From: VBAS01 sp964508655
Lineage (GTDB): Bacteria; Bacteroidota; Bacteroidia; Chitinophagales; Chitinophagaceae
Length of the DNA: 64,000 nt
Direction of reading: 5' to 3'
Assembly: GCA_964508655.1 (NCBI GenBank)
Contig: CAZDUO010000010.1
Coordinates: 1 to 64,000, forward strand
Shown: positions 52,105-60,529 of the stretch, one piece after another
Layout of the letters: every line of letters starts with the position of its first letter
Numbering within the stretch: the first letter of the stretch is position 1
Notes under the pieces: model-generated
Databases searched by the model: none
Told to the model about the DNA's origin: nothing
Seen by the model: the letters and a program-made list of their open reading frames with translations, nothing else
Translations under genes and position numbers: made by a program

Positions 52105-53298
52105 TTAAGCAAGTTTATTCAACCGGCTGTAAAAAAAGGAAACAAGCATTGAAACTCCGCCAGCTACAAACCAAAGCCAGGTAAAACTTGTGTTTTGTGC
52201 CAACTGCGAACCCGCTATTGGCCCAAGTGTTTGTGCCGCCGACCAGGCCATAGTGTAAAGGGCGGCATATTGACCCCGGTTTGCCTGCCGGGTTCTGCTT
52301 ATCCAGAAACTGTTCATAAACGGCATGGCCAGCATTTCGCCGGCGGTGACGGTAAAAATCATGCAAAATGCCACCCCGGGCCCAATGCCGGGTATATTCA
52401 GCATCAGGAACGAAATACTTACCAGCATCACCCCCGTGGCAATGTATTGCAGGTTTTTCCTCCGGCCCTCCAGTTTGTAAATGAGCGCCATTTCAATCAC
52501 GGCAATAATAATTCCGTTGGAAGCCAGCAACAAGCCAATAAGCGGTTCAGAAAATTTCAATTCAGATTTAAAAAACACTGGCAGGTTGGTAAAAAGCTGG
52601 AAAAAACAACTGGCAAAAAACATAGTAAGGATGATAAACAGCAGATAGGTTTTGTCGCGGTAAGCCGATGAGGTGGGTAATGATTCAGCGCTTTTGGTTT
52701 TCTCTTCTTTAAAATTCACCGGTTTTAAAAACAGCCATATCATGATTGCCGCCATGATATTAGTGGCCCCATCTACCCAAAACAAAAGTTCGTAATTGAT
52801 TTTTGCAAGCACTCCGCCCATCCCGCTGCCCACGGCCCAGCCAATGTTGATGGCAAGCCGGTTCAAAGAATAGGAACGGGTCCTGTTTTCCTCTTTACTG
52901 TAAAACGCTATAGCCGTAGAGTTGGCCGGACGGAAAGCTTCATTTACAAAACTGAGCAGGTAAGTGAAAAGGCAAATAAGAGGATAGCTTTTCATGTTCC
53001 CCAATACAAAAAACAGGATGCCGCCTCCCGTGAGTGTAATAATCTGTACCGGGTAAAAACCGATTTTATCAGTGAGCCTGCCGCCAAAATAAGCCCCGCT
53101 GAAAGCGCCAAGACCAAACAGCCCGAATACAAAACCCGCCTGCCCCACCGTATAACCTATGCTTGTAAGGTAAAGTGTCATGAACGGTACCACCATCGTA
53201 CCGCTGCGATTGATGAGCATGACCAGCGTAAGCAGCCATGTGGAGCGGGACAAGCCGGAGTAAGCATTTCGGTAGGCGGAGAAAACAGGCGCAAGCAT
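52105..53298 (-). CDS. MFS exporter
   Basis: A 397-residue 12-helix MFS protein of the drug exporter type: LINRSGTMVVPFMTLYLTSI, GAFSGAYFGGRLTDKIGF (loop 2-3 motif), and IAGSQLAQNTSFTWLWFVAG at the end. I start at 53298 (MLAPVFSAYRNA); the longer frame to 53349 would run across a palindromic site. Substrate unknown. The palindrome at 53332-53345 may control it. Confidence 0.88.
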   Translation of the reverse strand: MLAPVFSAYRNAYSGLSRSTWLLTLVMLINRSGTMVVPFMTLYLTSIGYTVGQAGFVFGLFGLGAFSGAYFGGRLTDKIGFYPVQIITLTGGGILFFVLGNMKSYPLICLFTYLLSFVNEAFRPANSTAIAFYSKEENRTRSYSLNRLAINIGWAVGSGMGGVLAKINYELLFWVDGATNIMAAIMIWLFLKPVNFKEEKTKSAESLPTSSAYRDKTYLLFIILTMFFASCFFQLFTNLPVFFKSELKFSEPLIGLLLASNGIIIAVIEMALIYKLEGRRKNLQYIATGVMLVSISFLMLNIPGIGPGVAFCMIFTVTAGEMLAMPFMNSFWISRTRQANRGQYAALYTMAWSAAQTLGPIAGSQLAQNTSFTWLWFVAGGVSMLVSFFYSRLNKLA

Positions 53299-53331
53299 AG
53301 CAGGTAAGCAAAAATACCGCTTGTATAATTT

Positions 53332-53345
53332 TTGACAATTGTCAA
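53332..53345. promoter_or_regulatory. Perfect palindrome TTGACAATTGTCAA
   Basis: A perfect 14-bp palindrome in the divergent gap, 34 bp upstream of the MFS start and 60 bp upstream of the haem lipoprotein start. The ACAATTGT core resembles operators of MarR-type repressors, which often control MFS exporters. The regulator is not nearby. Confidence 0.55.
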
Positions 53346-53404
53346 TCACCGTTTTTACACTGAAAATATTTTTTTACTATTTTTAAAAAACTAAAACCAA
53401 ACGA

Positions 53405-53764
53405 ATGAAACGATTTTTTGCCCTTGCCGCCATTGCGGCCACTACACTTGTGCTTGCTTATTGCTCTTCGGCAAAAAAAGCCGCCAAGGCAAAACAGCAG
53501 GAACCCAAATCTACTTATGCCGCCCACCTTTCTACTGTAATACAGACCAGTTGTGCGCCCTGTCATATACCTTCAAAAGGCGGTAATAAAAAGGCGTTTG
53601 ACGTTTATGCCAATGTTAAAACCGACATTGATGAGATGATCCGGCGTATTGAACTGAACCCGACAGACAAAGGGTTTATGCCTTTCAGAAAAACAGAAAA
53701 ACTACCGGCCGATGTGGTGGCTGTTTTCAAAAAATGGAAAGAAGATGGCATGCTGGAGAATTAA
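53405..53764 (+). CDS. Haem c lipoprotein
   Basis: A 119-residue lipoprotein with signal peptide and lipobox (LVLAYCSS, Cys20) and one haem c site CAPCH; Met in KGFMPFRK is a possible second axial ligand. The small single-haem domain resembles the cytochrome-like domains common in Bacteroidota. It may carry electrons in the periplasm. No partner oxidase is nearby. Confidence 0.85.
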   Translation: MKRFFALAAIAATTLVLAYCSSAKKAAKAKQQEPKSTYAAHLSTVIQTSCAPCHIPSKGGNKKAFDVYANVKTDIDEMIRRIELNPTDKGFMPFRKTEKLPADVVAVFKKWKEDGMLEN

Positions 53765-53790
53765 ACAACCTGCCGGTTGCTGACGATATT

Positions 53791-53820
53791 AAAAGGAGTT
53801 TCGCTGGAAGCTCCTTTTTT
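53791..53820 (+). terminator. Rho-independent terminator after the haem lipoprotein
   Basis: AAAAGGAG / CTCCTTTT stem, extended by TTC / GAA around loop GCTG, followed by further T. Confidence 0.88.
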
Positions 53821-53852
53821 ATTAACTTTCTTAAGCAAATCAAAAAACTACC

Positions 53853-54830
53853 ATGAACGAAGTGGTAAACTGCGCTGCCTATGCCGACGGCCGGCGGGTG
53901 ACTGATGTGGCATTGCCAGACGTGCACACCGTGCTGAAGCAGGAAGATCAGTTTGTATGGATTGGCCTGCACGAACCTTCAGAGGAAGTGCTGGCACAGG
54001 TGCGGGAAGAATTTGAACTGCACGAACTGGCCGTTGAAGATGCACACAATGCCCACCAGCGGCCGAAAATTGAAATGTACGGCGACACGCTTTTTATCGT
54101 GATGCGCACTGCCCGGGCTAATCATATGCAGCACCACATCGTATTTGGCGAAACCCATTTTTTTGTGGGTAAAAATTTTATTGTCACTGTCCGCCATGGT
54201 TCCTCGGCTTCGTACACACCCGTAAGGGAACGCTGTGAAAGCACTCCGCACCTGCTGAAAAAAGGCCAGGGCTTTGCCCTTTATGCCGTAATGGATTTTA
54301 TTGTTGACCAGTATTTCCCCGTGGTGCATATGCTGGAGATGGACCTGGAAGCCATCGAAGAAAAAGTTTTTAAAGAAAAACCCAGCCGCGATACAACCGA
54401 ACAGATTTATACACTCAAGCGGGAACTGCTGGATGTGAAGCGTGCCGTTTCGCCGCTGATTGACATCTGTAACCGGCTGATGCGTTTCGATTACAAAAAT
54501 ATTTCGGAAGAAACTCAACCCTACTTCCGCGACGTGTACGACCATGTAATCCGGATAAATGAAATGGTGGAAAATACAAGGGAACTGCTCAACACGGCGC
54601 TGGAAGCAAACTTCTCGCTCATTTCCATTTCGCAAAGCGATGTTTCAAAAAAATTTGCCGGCTGGGCAGCCATCATTGCGGTACCCACTATGGTAGCCGG
54701 TTTTTATGGAATGAATTTTGAATTCATGCCCGAGCTTCGCTGGCATTACGGCTATTTCTTTATCATTGGCATCACCATCCTGGTTTGTATTACACTTTAC
54801 TACTTCTTTCGCCGTTCCGGCTGGCTGTAA
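53853..54830 (+). CDS. corA: CorA family magnesium transporter
   Basis: A 325-residue CorA: long cytoplasmic domain (about 1-260) and two C-terminal helices with the signature YGMNFEFMPE between them and KFAGWAAIIAVPTMVAGFYG before it. It forms a pentameric Mg2+ (or Co2+/Ni2+) channel. The short positive tail RRSGWL follows the last helix. Single gene. Confidence 0.95.
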   Translation: MNEVVNCAAYADGRRVTDVALPDVHTVLKQEDQFVWIGLHEPSEEVLAQVREEFELHELAVEDAHNAHQRPKIEMYGDTLFIVMRTARANHMQHHIVFGETHFFVGKNFIVTVRHGSSASYTPVRERCESTPHLLKKGQGFALYAVMDFIVDQYFPVVHMLEMDLEAIEEKVFKEKPSRDTTEQIYTLKRELLDVKRAVSPLIDICNRLMRFDYKNISEETQPYFRDVYDHVIRINEMVENTRELLNTALEANFSLISISQSDVSKKFAGWAAIIAVPTMVAGFYGMNFEFMPELRWHYGYFFIIGITILVCITLYYFFRRSGWL

Positions 54831-54902
54831 TTTTATTAGCGCTTTTGATATTTGTAAGGTGAAATGACGATTAAGCTGTTTACATTGCTCCAAAATTTTT
54901 GG

Positions 54903-55364
54903 ATGAAACCAGGAATTACAATTTTTGGAGCTGTATTAATTTTTTTGATCGCCTGCAACCAACAGAAAACCGGTACTGAAGAGCACAAGGATGACAGTGA
55001 CATACCCGCTGCAAAAACAGAAACGGTACATCACGAAACTGTTTTGACGCTTAACGATGGCAAGAAATGGAAACTGGATGAACCAACAAGGACAAATCTG
55101 CAGGCTATTCAAAAAATCTTTGACGAATCATTAAAGGAACCAATACCTGTTTATTCAACGCTTGCCTCAAAATTGCAGGAGAGTGCAAACAAACTGGTTA
55201 GCGAATGCAAAATGAGCGGCAAAGATCATGATATGCTGCACGCCTGGCTTGAAAGATTTTTTTCTGCTTTAATGGAATTGAAATCAGCTGAGCCGGATAA
55301 ACAAGAAACGGCTTATCATACTATCGAACAGCTATTAAAAAATTTTGATTCTTATTTTGAATAA
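54903..55364 (+). CDS. Hypothetical lipoprotein
   Basis: A 153-residue protein. I start at ATG 54903 because it gives a lipoprotein signal (ITIFGAVLIFLIAC, Cys18); the frame is open to 54864. The mature part has GKKWKLDEPTRTNLQAIQKI and ends in a helical region (LHAWLERFFSALMELKSAEP). No family is recognised. The segment KWKLDE...MH-like CKMSGKDHDMLHAW could bind metal, but this is only an impression. It follows corA by about 70 bp. Confidence 0.75.
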   Translation: MKPGITIFGAVLIFLIACNQQKTGTEEHKDDSDIPAAKTETVHHETVLTLNDGKKWKLDEPTRTNLQAIQKIFDESLKEPIPVYSTLASKLQESANKLVSECKMSGKDHDMLHAWLERFFSALMELKSAEPDKQETAYHTIEQLLKNFDSYFE

Positions 55365-55397
55365 ATACAACAACGTAAACTCCTGTTGCATTGCCGG

Positions 55398-55979
55398 TCA
55401 AAAATTTTTTGCCCTGCTATTTGCCATTTTCATCCGTTGCAGGCGGGCTGTAAAATCGTTCTGCATATACACCAGGTACAGTTCCTTCACGCCATATCCG
55501 CCGCTGACAACCGGGTAGATGTAAAAATATTCCAGGCTGAGCCACCGGGTTTTCCATACATAGTGATCGGTATAATGGGCGGCCTGGTTTGATACACCTG
55601 TTTTGCTTTTCCTTGTTTCGGCATTATCACTCCGGTCTTCGGTTGGCTGTCCAAAAGCAGATTTGCAGGCATCAATCAAACCGGCATAATGCTCGGGTGA
55701 TACTTTCACGATGATTTTTGAAAGCGTGTCTTTCAGGTAATACAGCTCGATGGTTTTTACCGGGATGTCGCCAATCTTTTCCCGTGTAACGCTTAATACT
55801 ACTTTATCACCGCCTTCTTCATTTTTTACTTTTATGCCTGTACCGATAACATAACGGGTACCCAGTTTATAAGTTTTGAAACCGTTATTGTCTTCCAGGT
55901 TTTTGAGGTTTTGAGCCGGCAGGCCGGAGGAAATAAATATAGCGGCCGTCATGATAATTAGTTGGGAAGGCTTTTTCAT
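55398..55979 (-). CDS. Hypothetical exported protein
   Basis: A 193-residue protein with signal peptide from the start at 55979 (MKKPSQLIIMTAAIFISSG, then LPAQ). The mature part is rich in beta strands (GFKTYKLGTRYVIGTGIKVK, YGVKELYLVYMQNDFTARL). Not recognised as a known family. It is on the same strand as the sigma factor gene, 101 bp downstream of it. Confidence 0.72.
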   Translation of the reverse strand: MKKPSQLIIMTAAIFISSGLPAQNLKNLEDNNGFKTYKLGTRYVIGTGIKVKNEEGGDKVVLSVTREKIGDIPVKTIELYYLKDTLSKIIVKVSPEHYAGLIDACKSAFGQPTEDRSDNAETRKSKTGVSNQAAHYTDHYVWKTRWLSLEYFYIYPVVSGGYGVKELYLVYMQNDFTARLQRMKMANSRAKNF

Positions 55980-56080
55980 AGTAATAAATGCTGCACAAAA
56001 ATTTATCATAGCAATAATCGTGCAAGCCGGCACAGGAAATTTATCAGCCGTGATAAATGAACCCGGGAAACCGGAAAATT

Positions 56081-56950
56081 TTAAGCAGCGAGGTAACAAC
56101 GCAAAATTTCGGAGTTGCCTTTTGCCCTGAGCTTTTCAAGGGCTTTATCCTTTATTTGCCGTACTCTTTCGGTTGTCAGGTACATCCTGGCAGCAATATC
56201 ATCCAGGCTCATGGGATGGATAAGCCCGATGCCGAAAAAGTTGCACAGCACCTCCCTTTCCCGGTCGGATAATACTGCAAGCAAGCGGTTCAATTCGGTT
56301 TTCAGCGAAGCGTTGTGATAGAGTTCTGTTACTGTTTCATCTTTGTCGGTGTTCTCCAGTATATCGAGCAGGCAGCCTGTATCTTCATCTTCACCAAGCG
56401 GAGTTTCAAGACTCAGGTGCTGGTTTTTATATTGCAGGCTGCGGTGAATTTCTTCGGGATTAATGTCCGTTGCTTCCGCCAGTTCTTCATCGGATGGCGT
56501 TCGTTCAAGCTGCTGCTCCAGCGTACAGTAAGCCTTGTAAATTCGGCCGCCCAGCTGAAGTTTATTAAAGGGAAGCTTAATGATGCGTGCATAATCGGCA
56601 AGGGCCTTTATGATACTCTGGCGGATATACCACACGGCAAAAGAAATAAAACGGAAGCCGCGGGTGGGGTCGAAGCGGGTGGCGGCTTCAATCAGCCCGA
56701 TATTACCTTCATTAATGAGGTCGTAAAGCGGAAGGCCCTGCCCCTGGTATTTTTTTGCCACTGAAACCACAAACCGCAGGTTAGCCCTGGTGAGGCGGTC
56801 AAGCGCTGCTTTATCCCCTTTCTTAATACGTTCTGCCAGCTGCACTTCTTCATCGGGAGTAATAAGCTCTACCTTATCAATCTCCCGGAAATATTTGTCG
56901 AGGCAAAAGTCGCGGCCGGTAATAGACAATGTAATCTTTAACTGTCGCAT
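56081..56950 (-). CDS. RpoD-like sigma factor (sigma-70 family), probable secondary paralogue
   Basis: A 289-residue sigma-70 with regions 1.2, 2, 3 and 4, the short layout of Bacteroidota primary sigma factors. It starts MRQLKITLSITGRDFCLDKY at 56950. Region 2 reads DLINEGNIGLIEAATRFDPT and FISFAVWYIRQSIIKALADY; the primary factor of the phylum normally has WWIRQ here, and IVRLPLN reads IIKLPFN. Region 4 has MYLTTERVRQIKDKALEKLR. These changes in the -10 recognition/melting segment suggest an additional sigma factor rather than the housekeeping one, which is inference. Confidence 0.88.
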   Translation of the reverse strand: MRQLKITLSITGRDFCLDKYFREIDKVELITPDEEVQLAERIKKGDKAALDRLTRANLRFVVSVAKKYQGQGLPLYDLINEGNIGLIEAATRFDPTRGFRFISFAVWYIRQSIIKALADYARIIKLPFNKLQLGGRIYKAYCTLEQQLERTPSDEELAEATDINPEEIHRSLQYKNQHLSLETPLGEDEDTGCLLDILENTDKDETVTELYHNASLKTELNRLLAVLSDREREVLCNFFGIGLIHPMSLDDIAARMYLTTERVRQIKDKALEKLRAKGNSEILRCYLAA

Positions 56951-57379
56951 AGGCTCTGGTTTTAAGATTACATAGGGACGGAAATGCAAAAGTATGAAAC
57001 AGGTTACCGGCAAAAAATCGAAACAGAAATTAAAAGACAGTAAATCTAAGCGAAATGGTTTGTAGTTGCACATCTACAGAAAACTTAGTGCAGGTAATGC
57101 ATGAAAATACTGTAGCCCGGCTCAGGGAAAACAGTAAGCAGGTGAATGCCCCGGTTAAAAATCGGAATACCCGGCCGGGTATAAAAATGAATTTTCAATA
57201 TGTGAAACATTGTGCTGGTACCGAGGCAATGCAGCAGATGATTCCAGTATGACCCGGTGCTGAAGCGCCACGAATTACTTTTTGGCGAAATTCAACAGAT
57301 GGCATGTGTAATCGTAGAAAAGACGAATTTATTTTTTTACCATTTCCCCGTTAAACAATTTTCTGCATAATAATTAGCT
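56951..57379. other. Gap with a perfect palindrome, no gene
   Basis: The only visible structure is TACCCGGCCGGGTA (57168-57181), a perfect 14-bp palindrome about 220 bp upstream of the sigma factor start. A 65-codon plus-strand frame (57055-57252) has no family features and is probably chance. Confidence 0.45.
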
Positions 57380-58354
57380 TCATGCATCATTGTCATTCGA
57401 ACCTGGCAGCTCGTGTTTCAATCCGGTCTTTTTCATTTTTTCAATAAATGCTGCAAGGATTTGCTTTGCCTGCTTTCTTTCTTTTTCATCATAACTAAAA
57501 ACAAACTTCTCAAAATTTTCCAGCAGCTTTTCCAGCTCCTTGTCGGCAGTTAACAGCACGATGCGGTTCATTATGTATTGCGACATCCACAGAGAAGTTG
57601 TGTGGGCTTTCAATAAACCTTTTTTTAAAAAATCAAGCATGGCAGCATCATTTATACCGGTAACAATATCCACCAGGGGTATATCAGAATAATTAATTGT
57701 ATCAATAAATAACAGGGCGTTAAACAACCGCTGACGCTGTTCCCCGTTCAGGTAAATATCTTTCCTCACCGGACCTTCGCGGTCGTAATACGACATAAAA
57801 TCGCTTCCCGGTGATAATTCATACACACCTTCCCAACGGGTAGCTTTGTCTTCAGCGCATTTCACCAGCCATTCGAGAATTTGTTCATCTTTTTCCCCGG
57901 AGTCATCCATCTCAAGCAATGCCTGCATTTCTTTTATCCTTTCCTTATACACGGCGTATGCAGTTGCATCCAGCCCGTGCTTTACGCCATACGACAGGGC
58001 ATGTACCGTATAGCCCCCGGCCTTTTTATTTTTATCAAGAAAAGCAAGCACCTGTTCATTTTTAAAGAATACGCCGGGCGCCGGACATATCATCTCCGAA
58101 CTGAAATAGACTTTTAAAGCAGTATCTTTTATTTTTCCCTGCAGCAATTCATTTACCTGTAAAAGTGCATAATCCCTTTCCCAAAAATTATCTTTCTTAT
58201 TATTTTCCTTTTCTTTACCCACAATCAATACTTTCGCCCAAACAATCAGTTCGCTTTCCATTATCAGCTTGCGGAGCGGACGCGGAGAGATGGGGTAGGC
58301 TAAAAGAATATCAGTAATGATTGCAGCGCAGAGAAGGAGAAACAGCTTTTTCAT
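57380..58354 (-). CDS. Hypothetical exported protein
   Basis: A 324-residue protein, start at 58354 (MKKLFLLLCAAIITDILLAY signal peptide). The first part, about 35-130, is beta-rich (SELIVWAKVLIVGKE, ALLQVNELLQGKIKDTALKV, YFSSEMICPAP); the rest is helical (AMLDFLKKGLLKAHTTSLWM). It lacks recognised motifs; the pattern resembles periplasmic proteins of unknown function found singly in this phylum. Confidence 0.72.
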   Translation of the reverse strand: MKKLFLLLCAAIITDILLAYPISPRPLRKLIMESELIVWAKVLIVGKEKENNKKDNFWERDYALLQVNELLQGKIKDTALKVYFSSEMICPAPGVFFKNEQVLAFLDKNKKAGGYTVHALSYGVKHGLDATAYAVYKERIKEMQALLEMDDSGEKDEQILEWLVKCAEDKATRWEGVYELSPGSDFMSYYDREGPVRKDIYLNGEQRQRLFNALLFIDTINYSDIPLVDIVTGINDAAMLDFLKKGLLKAHTTSLWMSQYIMNRIVLLTADKELEKLLENFEKFVFSYDEKERKQAKQILAAFIEKMKKTGLKHELPGSNDNDA

Positions 58355-58573
58355 AACCGTAGTTTTTGGCTTATAAAAAAGATACGTGTGACCCGGGAAA
58401 TACATAATTACAATTTCAATTTTTAATCAAACCTTAAAATATCAGCAGTGCTGATTGATTGCCCCGGCTATTCATAACATCAAACCTGCCCACTCCCGGC
58501 AGAAACTGACCTTTATATTAAATTTCTTAAGGTAACGCGGCTTCATAAACCCTCTCATCCCGCCCATTTTCGT

Positions 58574-58581
58574 TACCTTCG
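58574..58581 (+). promoter_or_regulatory. Candidate -7 box for lepA
   Basis: TACCTTCG differs from TAnnTTTG at one position and lies 56 bp before the lepA ATG. No TTG at the matching upstream distance. Confidence 0.35.
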
Positions 58582-58636
58582 CTGCCAATTTTTTAAACAC
58601 AAAAATTAAATCTTCCCCATTAAAGGGTTAGCAGGC

Positions 58637-60430
58637 ATGAAGAACATCCGCAATTTTTGCATCATCGCTCATATTGACCACGGCAAATCCACCCTGGCTG
58701 ACCGCCTGCTGCAGGCTACCAACACCATCAGCGAACGACAGATGATGGACCAGGTGCTCGACGATATGGACCTGGAACGGGAAAAAGGAATTACCATCAA
58801 AAGCCACGCCATCCAGATAAACTACAAGCATACCGACGGGCAGGAATACATCCTGAACCTGATTGATACCCCCGGCCACGTGGACTTCAGCTACGAAGTG
58901 AGCCGGGCACTGGCCGCCTGTGAAGGAGCGCTGCTGCTGGTGGATGCCACACAGGGCATACAGGCGCAGACAATCAGCAACCTGTACCTGGCTATTGACA
59001 ATGACCTTGAGATTATTCCCATCATCAACAAAATAGATATGGACGGGGCTATGATTGAGGAAACCCAGGACCAGATAATTGACCTGGTGGGCTGCAAGCC
59101 TGAAGATATTTTGCTGGCAAGCGGCCGTACCGGTCAGGGTGTGGAAGAAATACTGACTGCGATAGTGGAGAAGATACCGCCACCTGAAGGCGAAGCCGAC
59201 GCACCCTTGCAAGCCCTGATATTCGACAGTGTGTTCAATTCATTCCGCGGCATCATTGTTTATTACCGCATCATGAACGGCTCAATAAAAAAAGGGGACA
59301 AGGTAAAATTCGTTTCAACAGAACAGGAATATGAGGCTGATGAAGTGGGTGTTTTAAAATTAGGTTTAGTGCCAAAGGATGAAGTAGGCTGTGGTGATGT
59401 GGGTTATATCATTACCGGCATCAAGATGGCCAAAGAAGTAAAAGTGGGAGATACCATCACGACGGCTTCAAACCCCAACCCGGAAGCTATCAAAGGATTT
59501 GAAGATGTGAAACCGATGGTGTTTGCCGGCCTGTTCCCGGTGAATACGGATGACTTTGAAGAGCTGCGTGACTGTATGGATAAATTACAGCTCAACGATG
59601 CCTCGCTGACTTACGAGCTGGAAACATCGCAGGCTCTTGGCTTTGGGTTTCGTTGCGGATTTCTCGGCATGCTGCACATGGAAATCATCCAGGAAAGGCT
59701 GGAGAGGGAATTTAACCAAACGGTAATCACTACCGTGCCCAACGTGAGTTTTATTGCCTACACTACAAAAGGCGAAAAAGTGATTGTAAATAACCCGACT
59801 GAATTTCCCGACCCGGTAAAAACCGACCGCATTGAAGAACCTTTTATCAAAGCGCAGATCATCACCAAGCCGGAATACATCGGCAACATCATGACGCTGT
59901 GCCTGGGAAAAAGAGGAATACTGATTAACCAGCATTACCTGACCGCCACAAGGGTGGAACTGATTTTTGAAATGCCGCTGACGGAAATCGTTTTCGATTT
60001 TTATGATAAACTGAAAAGCCAGACCCGCGGCTATGCATCGTTCGACTATCATCCCATCGGCTACCGCGAAAGTGATATTGTGCGGATGGATATACTGCTG
60101 AACGGTGATAAAGTGGATGCGCTGAGTGCACTGATTCATCGCAGCCGGGCGCAGGATTTTGGCCGCAAGCTTTGTGAAAAGCTGAAAGAGTTGCTGCCAC
60201 GCCAGCAATTCCAGATTATCATCCAGGCGGCCATTGGCGCCAAGATTATAGCAAGAGAAACAATATCCGCCTTGCGGAAAGACGTTACAGCCAAATGTTA
60301 TGGTGGCGACGTAAGCCGTAAACGCAAGCTGCTGGAAAAACAAAAAGAAGGGAAGAAACGCATGCGGCAAATTGGAACTGTAGAGGTACCGCAGGAAGCA
60401 TTCCTGGCGGTGCTGAAGCTGGATGAGTAG
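58637..60430 (+). CDS. lepA: Elongation factor 4 (LepA)
   Basis: A 597-residue translational GTPase with G1 AHIDHGKST, G3 DTPGH and G4 NKID, and the LepA-specific C-terminal domain (QQFQIIIQAAIGAKIIARET, YGGDVSRKRKLLEKQKEGKK). It back-translocates or remodels stalled ribosomes and supports ribosome biogenesis. Full length for the family. Confidence 0.98.
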   Translation: MKNIRNFCIIAHIDHGKSTLADRLLQATNTISERQMMDQVLDDMDLEREKGITIKSHAIQINYKHTDGQEYILNLIDTPGHVDFSYEVSRALAACEGALLLVDATQGIQAQTISNLYLAIDNDLEIIPIINKIDMDGAMIEETQDQIIDLVGCKPEDILLASGRTGQGVEEILTAIVEKIPPPEGEADAPLQALIFDSVFNSFRGIIVYYRIMNGSIKKGDKVKFVSTEQEYEADEVGVLKLGLVPKDEVGCGDVGYIITGIKMAKEVKVGDTITTASNPNPEAIKGFEDVKPMVFAGLFPVNTDDFEELRDCMDKLQLNDASLTYELETSQALGFGFRCGFLGMLHMEIIQERLEREFNQTVITTVPNVSFIAYTTKGEKVIVNNPTEFPDPVKTDRIEEPFIKAQIITKPEYIGNIMTLCLGKRGILINQHYLTATRVELIFEMPLTEIVFDFYDKLKSQTRGYASFDYHPIGYRESDIVRMDILLNGDKVDALSALIHRSRAQDFGRKLCEKLKELLPRQQFQIIIQAAIGAKIIARETISALRKDVTAKCYGGDVSRKRKLLEKQKEGKKRMRQIGTVEVPQEAFLAVLKLDE

Positions 60431-60485
60431 TTGAGAGTTGAGAGTTCAGAGTTGAGAGTTCGAAGTAAAAGCTATAATAATTTTA

Positions 60486-60512
60486 AACAGGCGTTTTTAG
60501 CGCCTGTTTTTG
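60486..60512 (+). terminator. Rho-independent terminator after lepA
   Basis: AACAGGCG / CGCCTGTT stem, loop TTTTTAG, followed by TTTG. The stretch before it (60430-60465) has tandem GAGTTGAGA-type repeats. This placement argues against a start of the next gene at 60431. Confidence 0.88.
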
Positions 60513-60529
60513 TTTGGTTATCTTGCATT

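Noticed and set aside
57055..57252. 65-codon plus-strand frame in the gap upstream of the sigma factor
   Set aside because: No family similarity, no start context, and it contains the palindrome; probably chance.
59585..60370. 261-codon minus-strand frame inside lepA
   Set aside because: Entirely antisense to a strongly conserved gene; shadow frame.
60431..60529. N-terminal extension of the GT39-like protein from TTG 60431
   Set aside because: It would read through GAGTTGAGA repeats and the lepA terminator hairpin.
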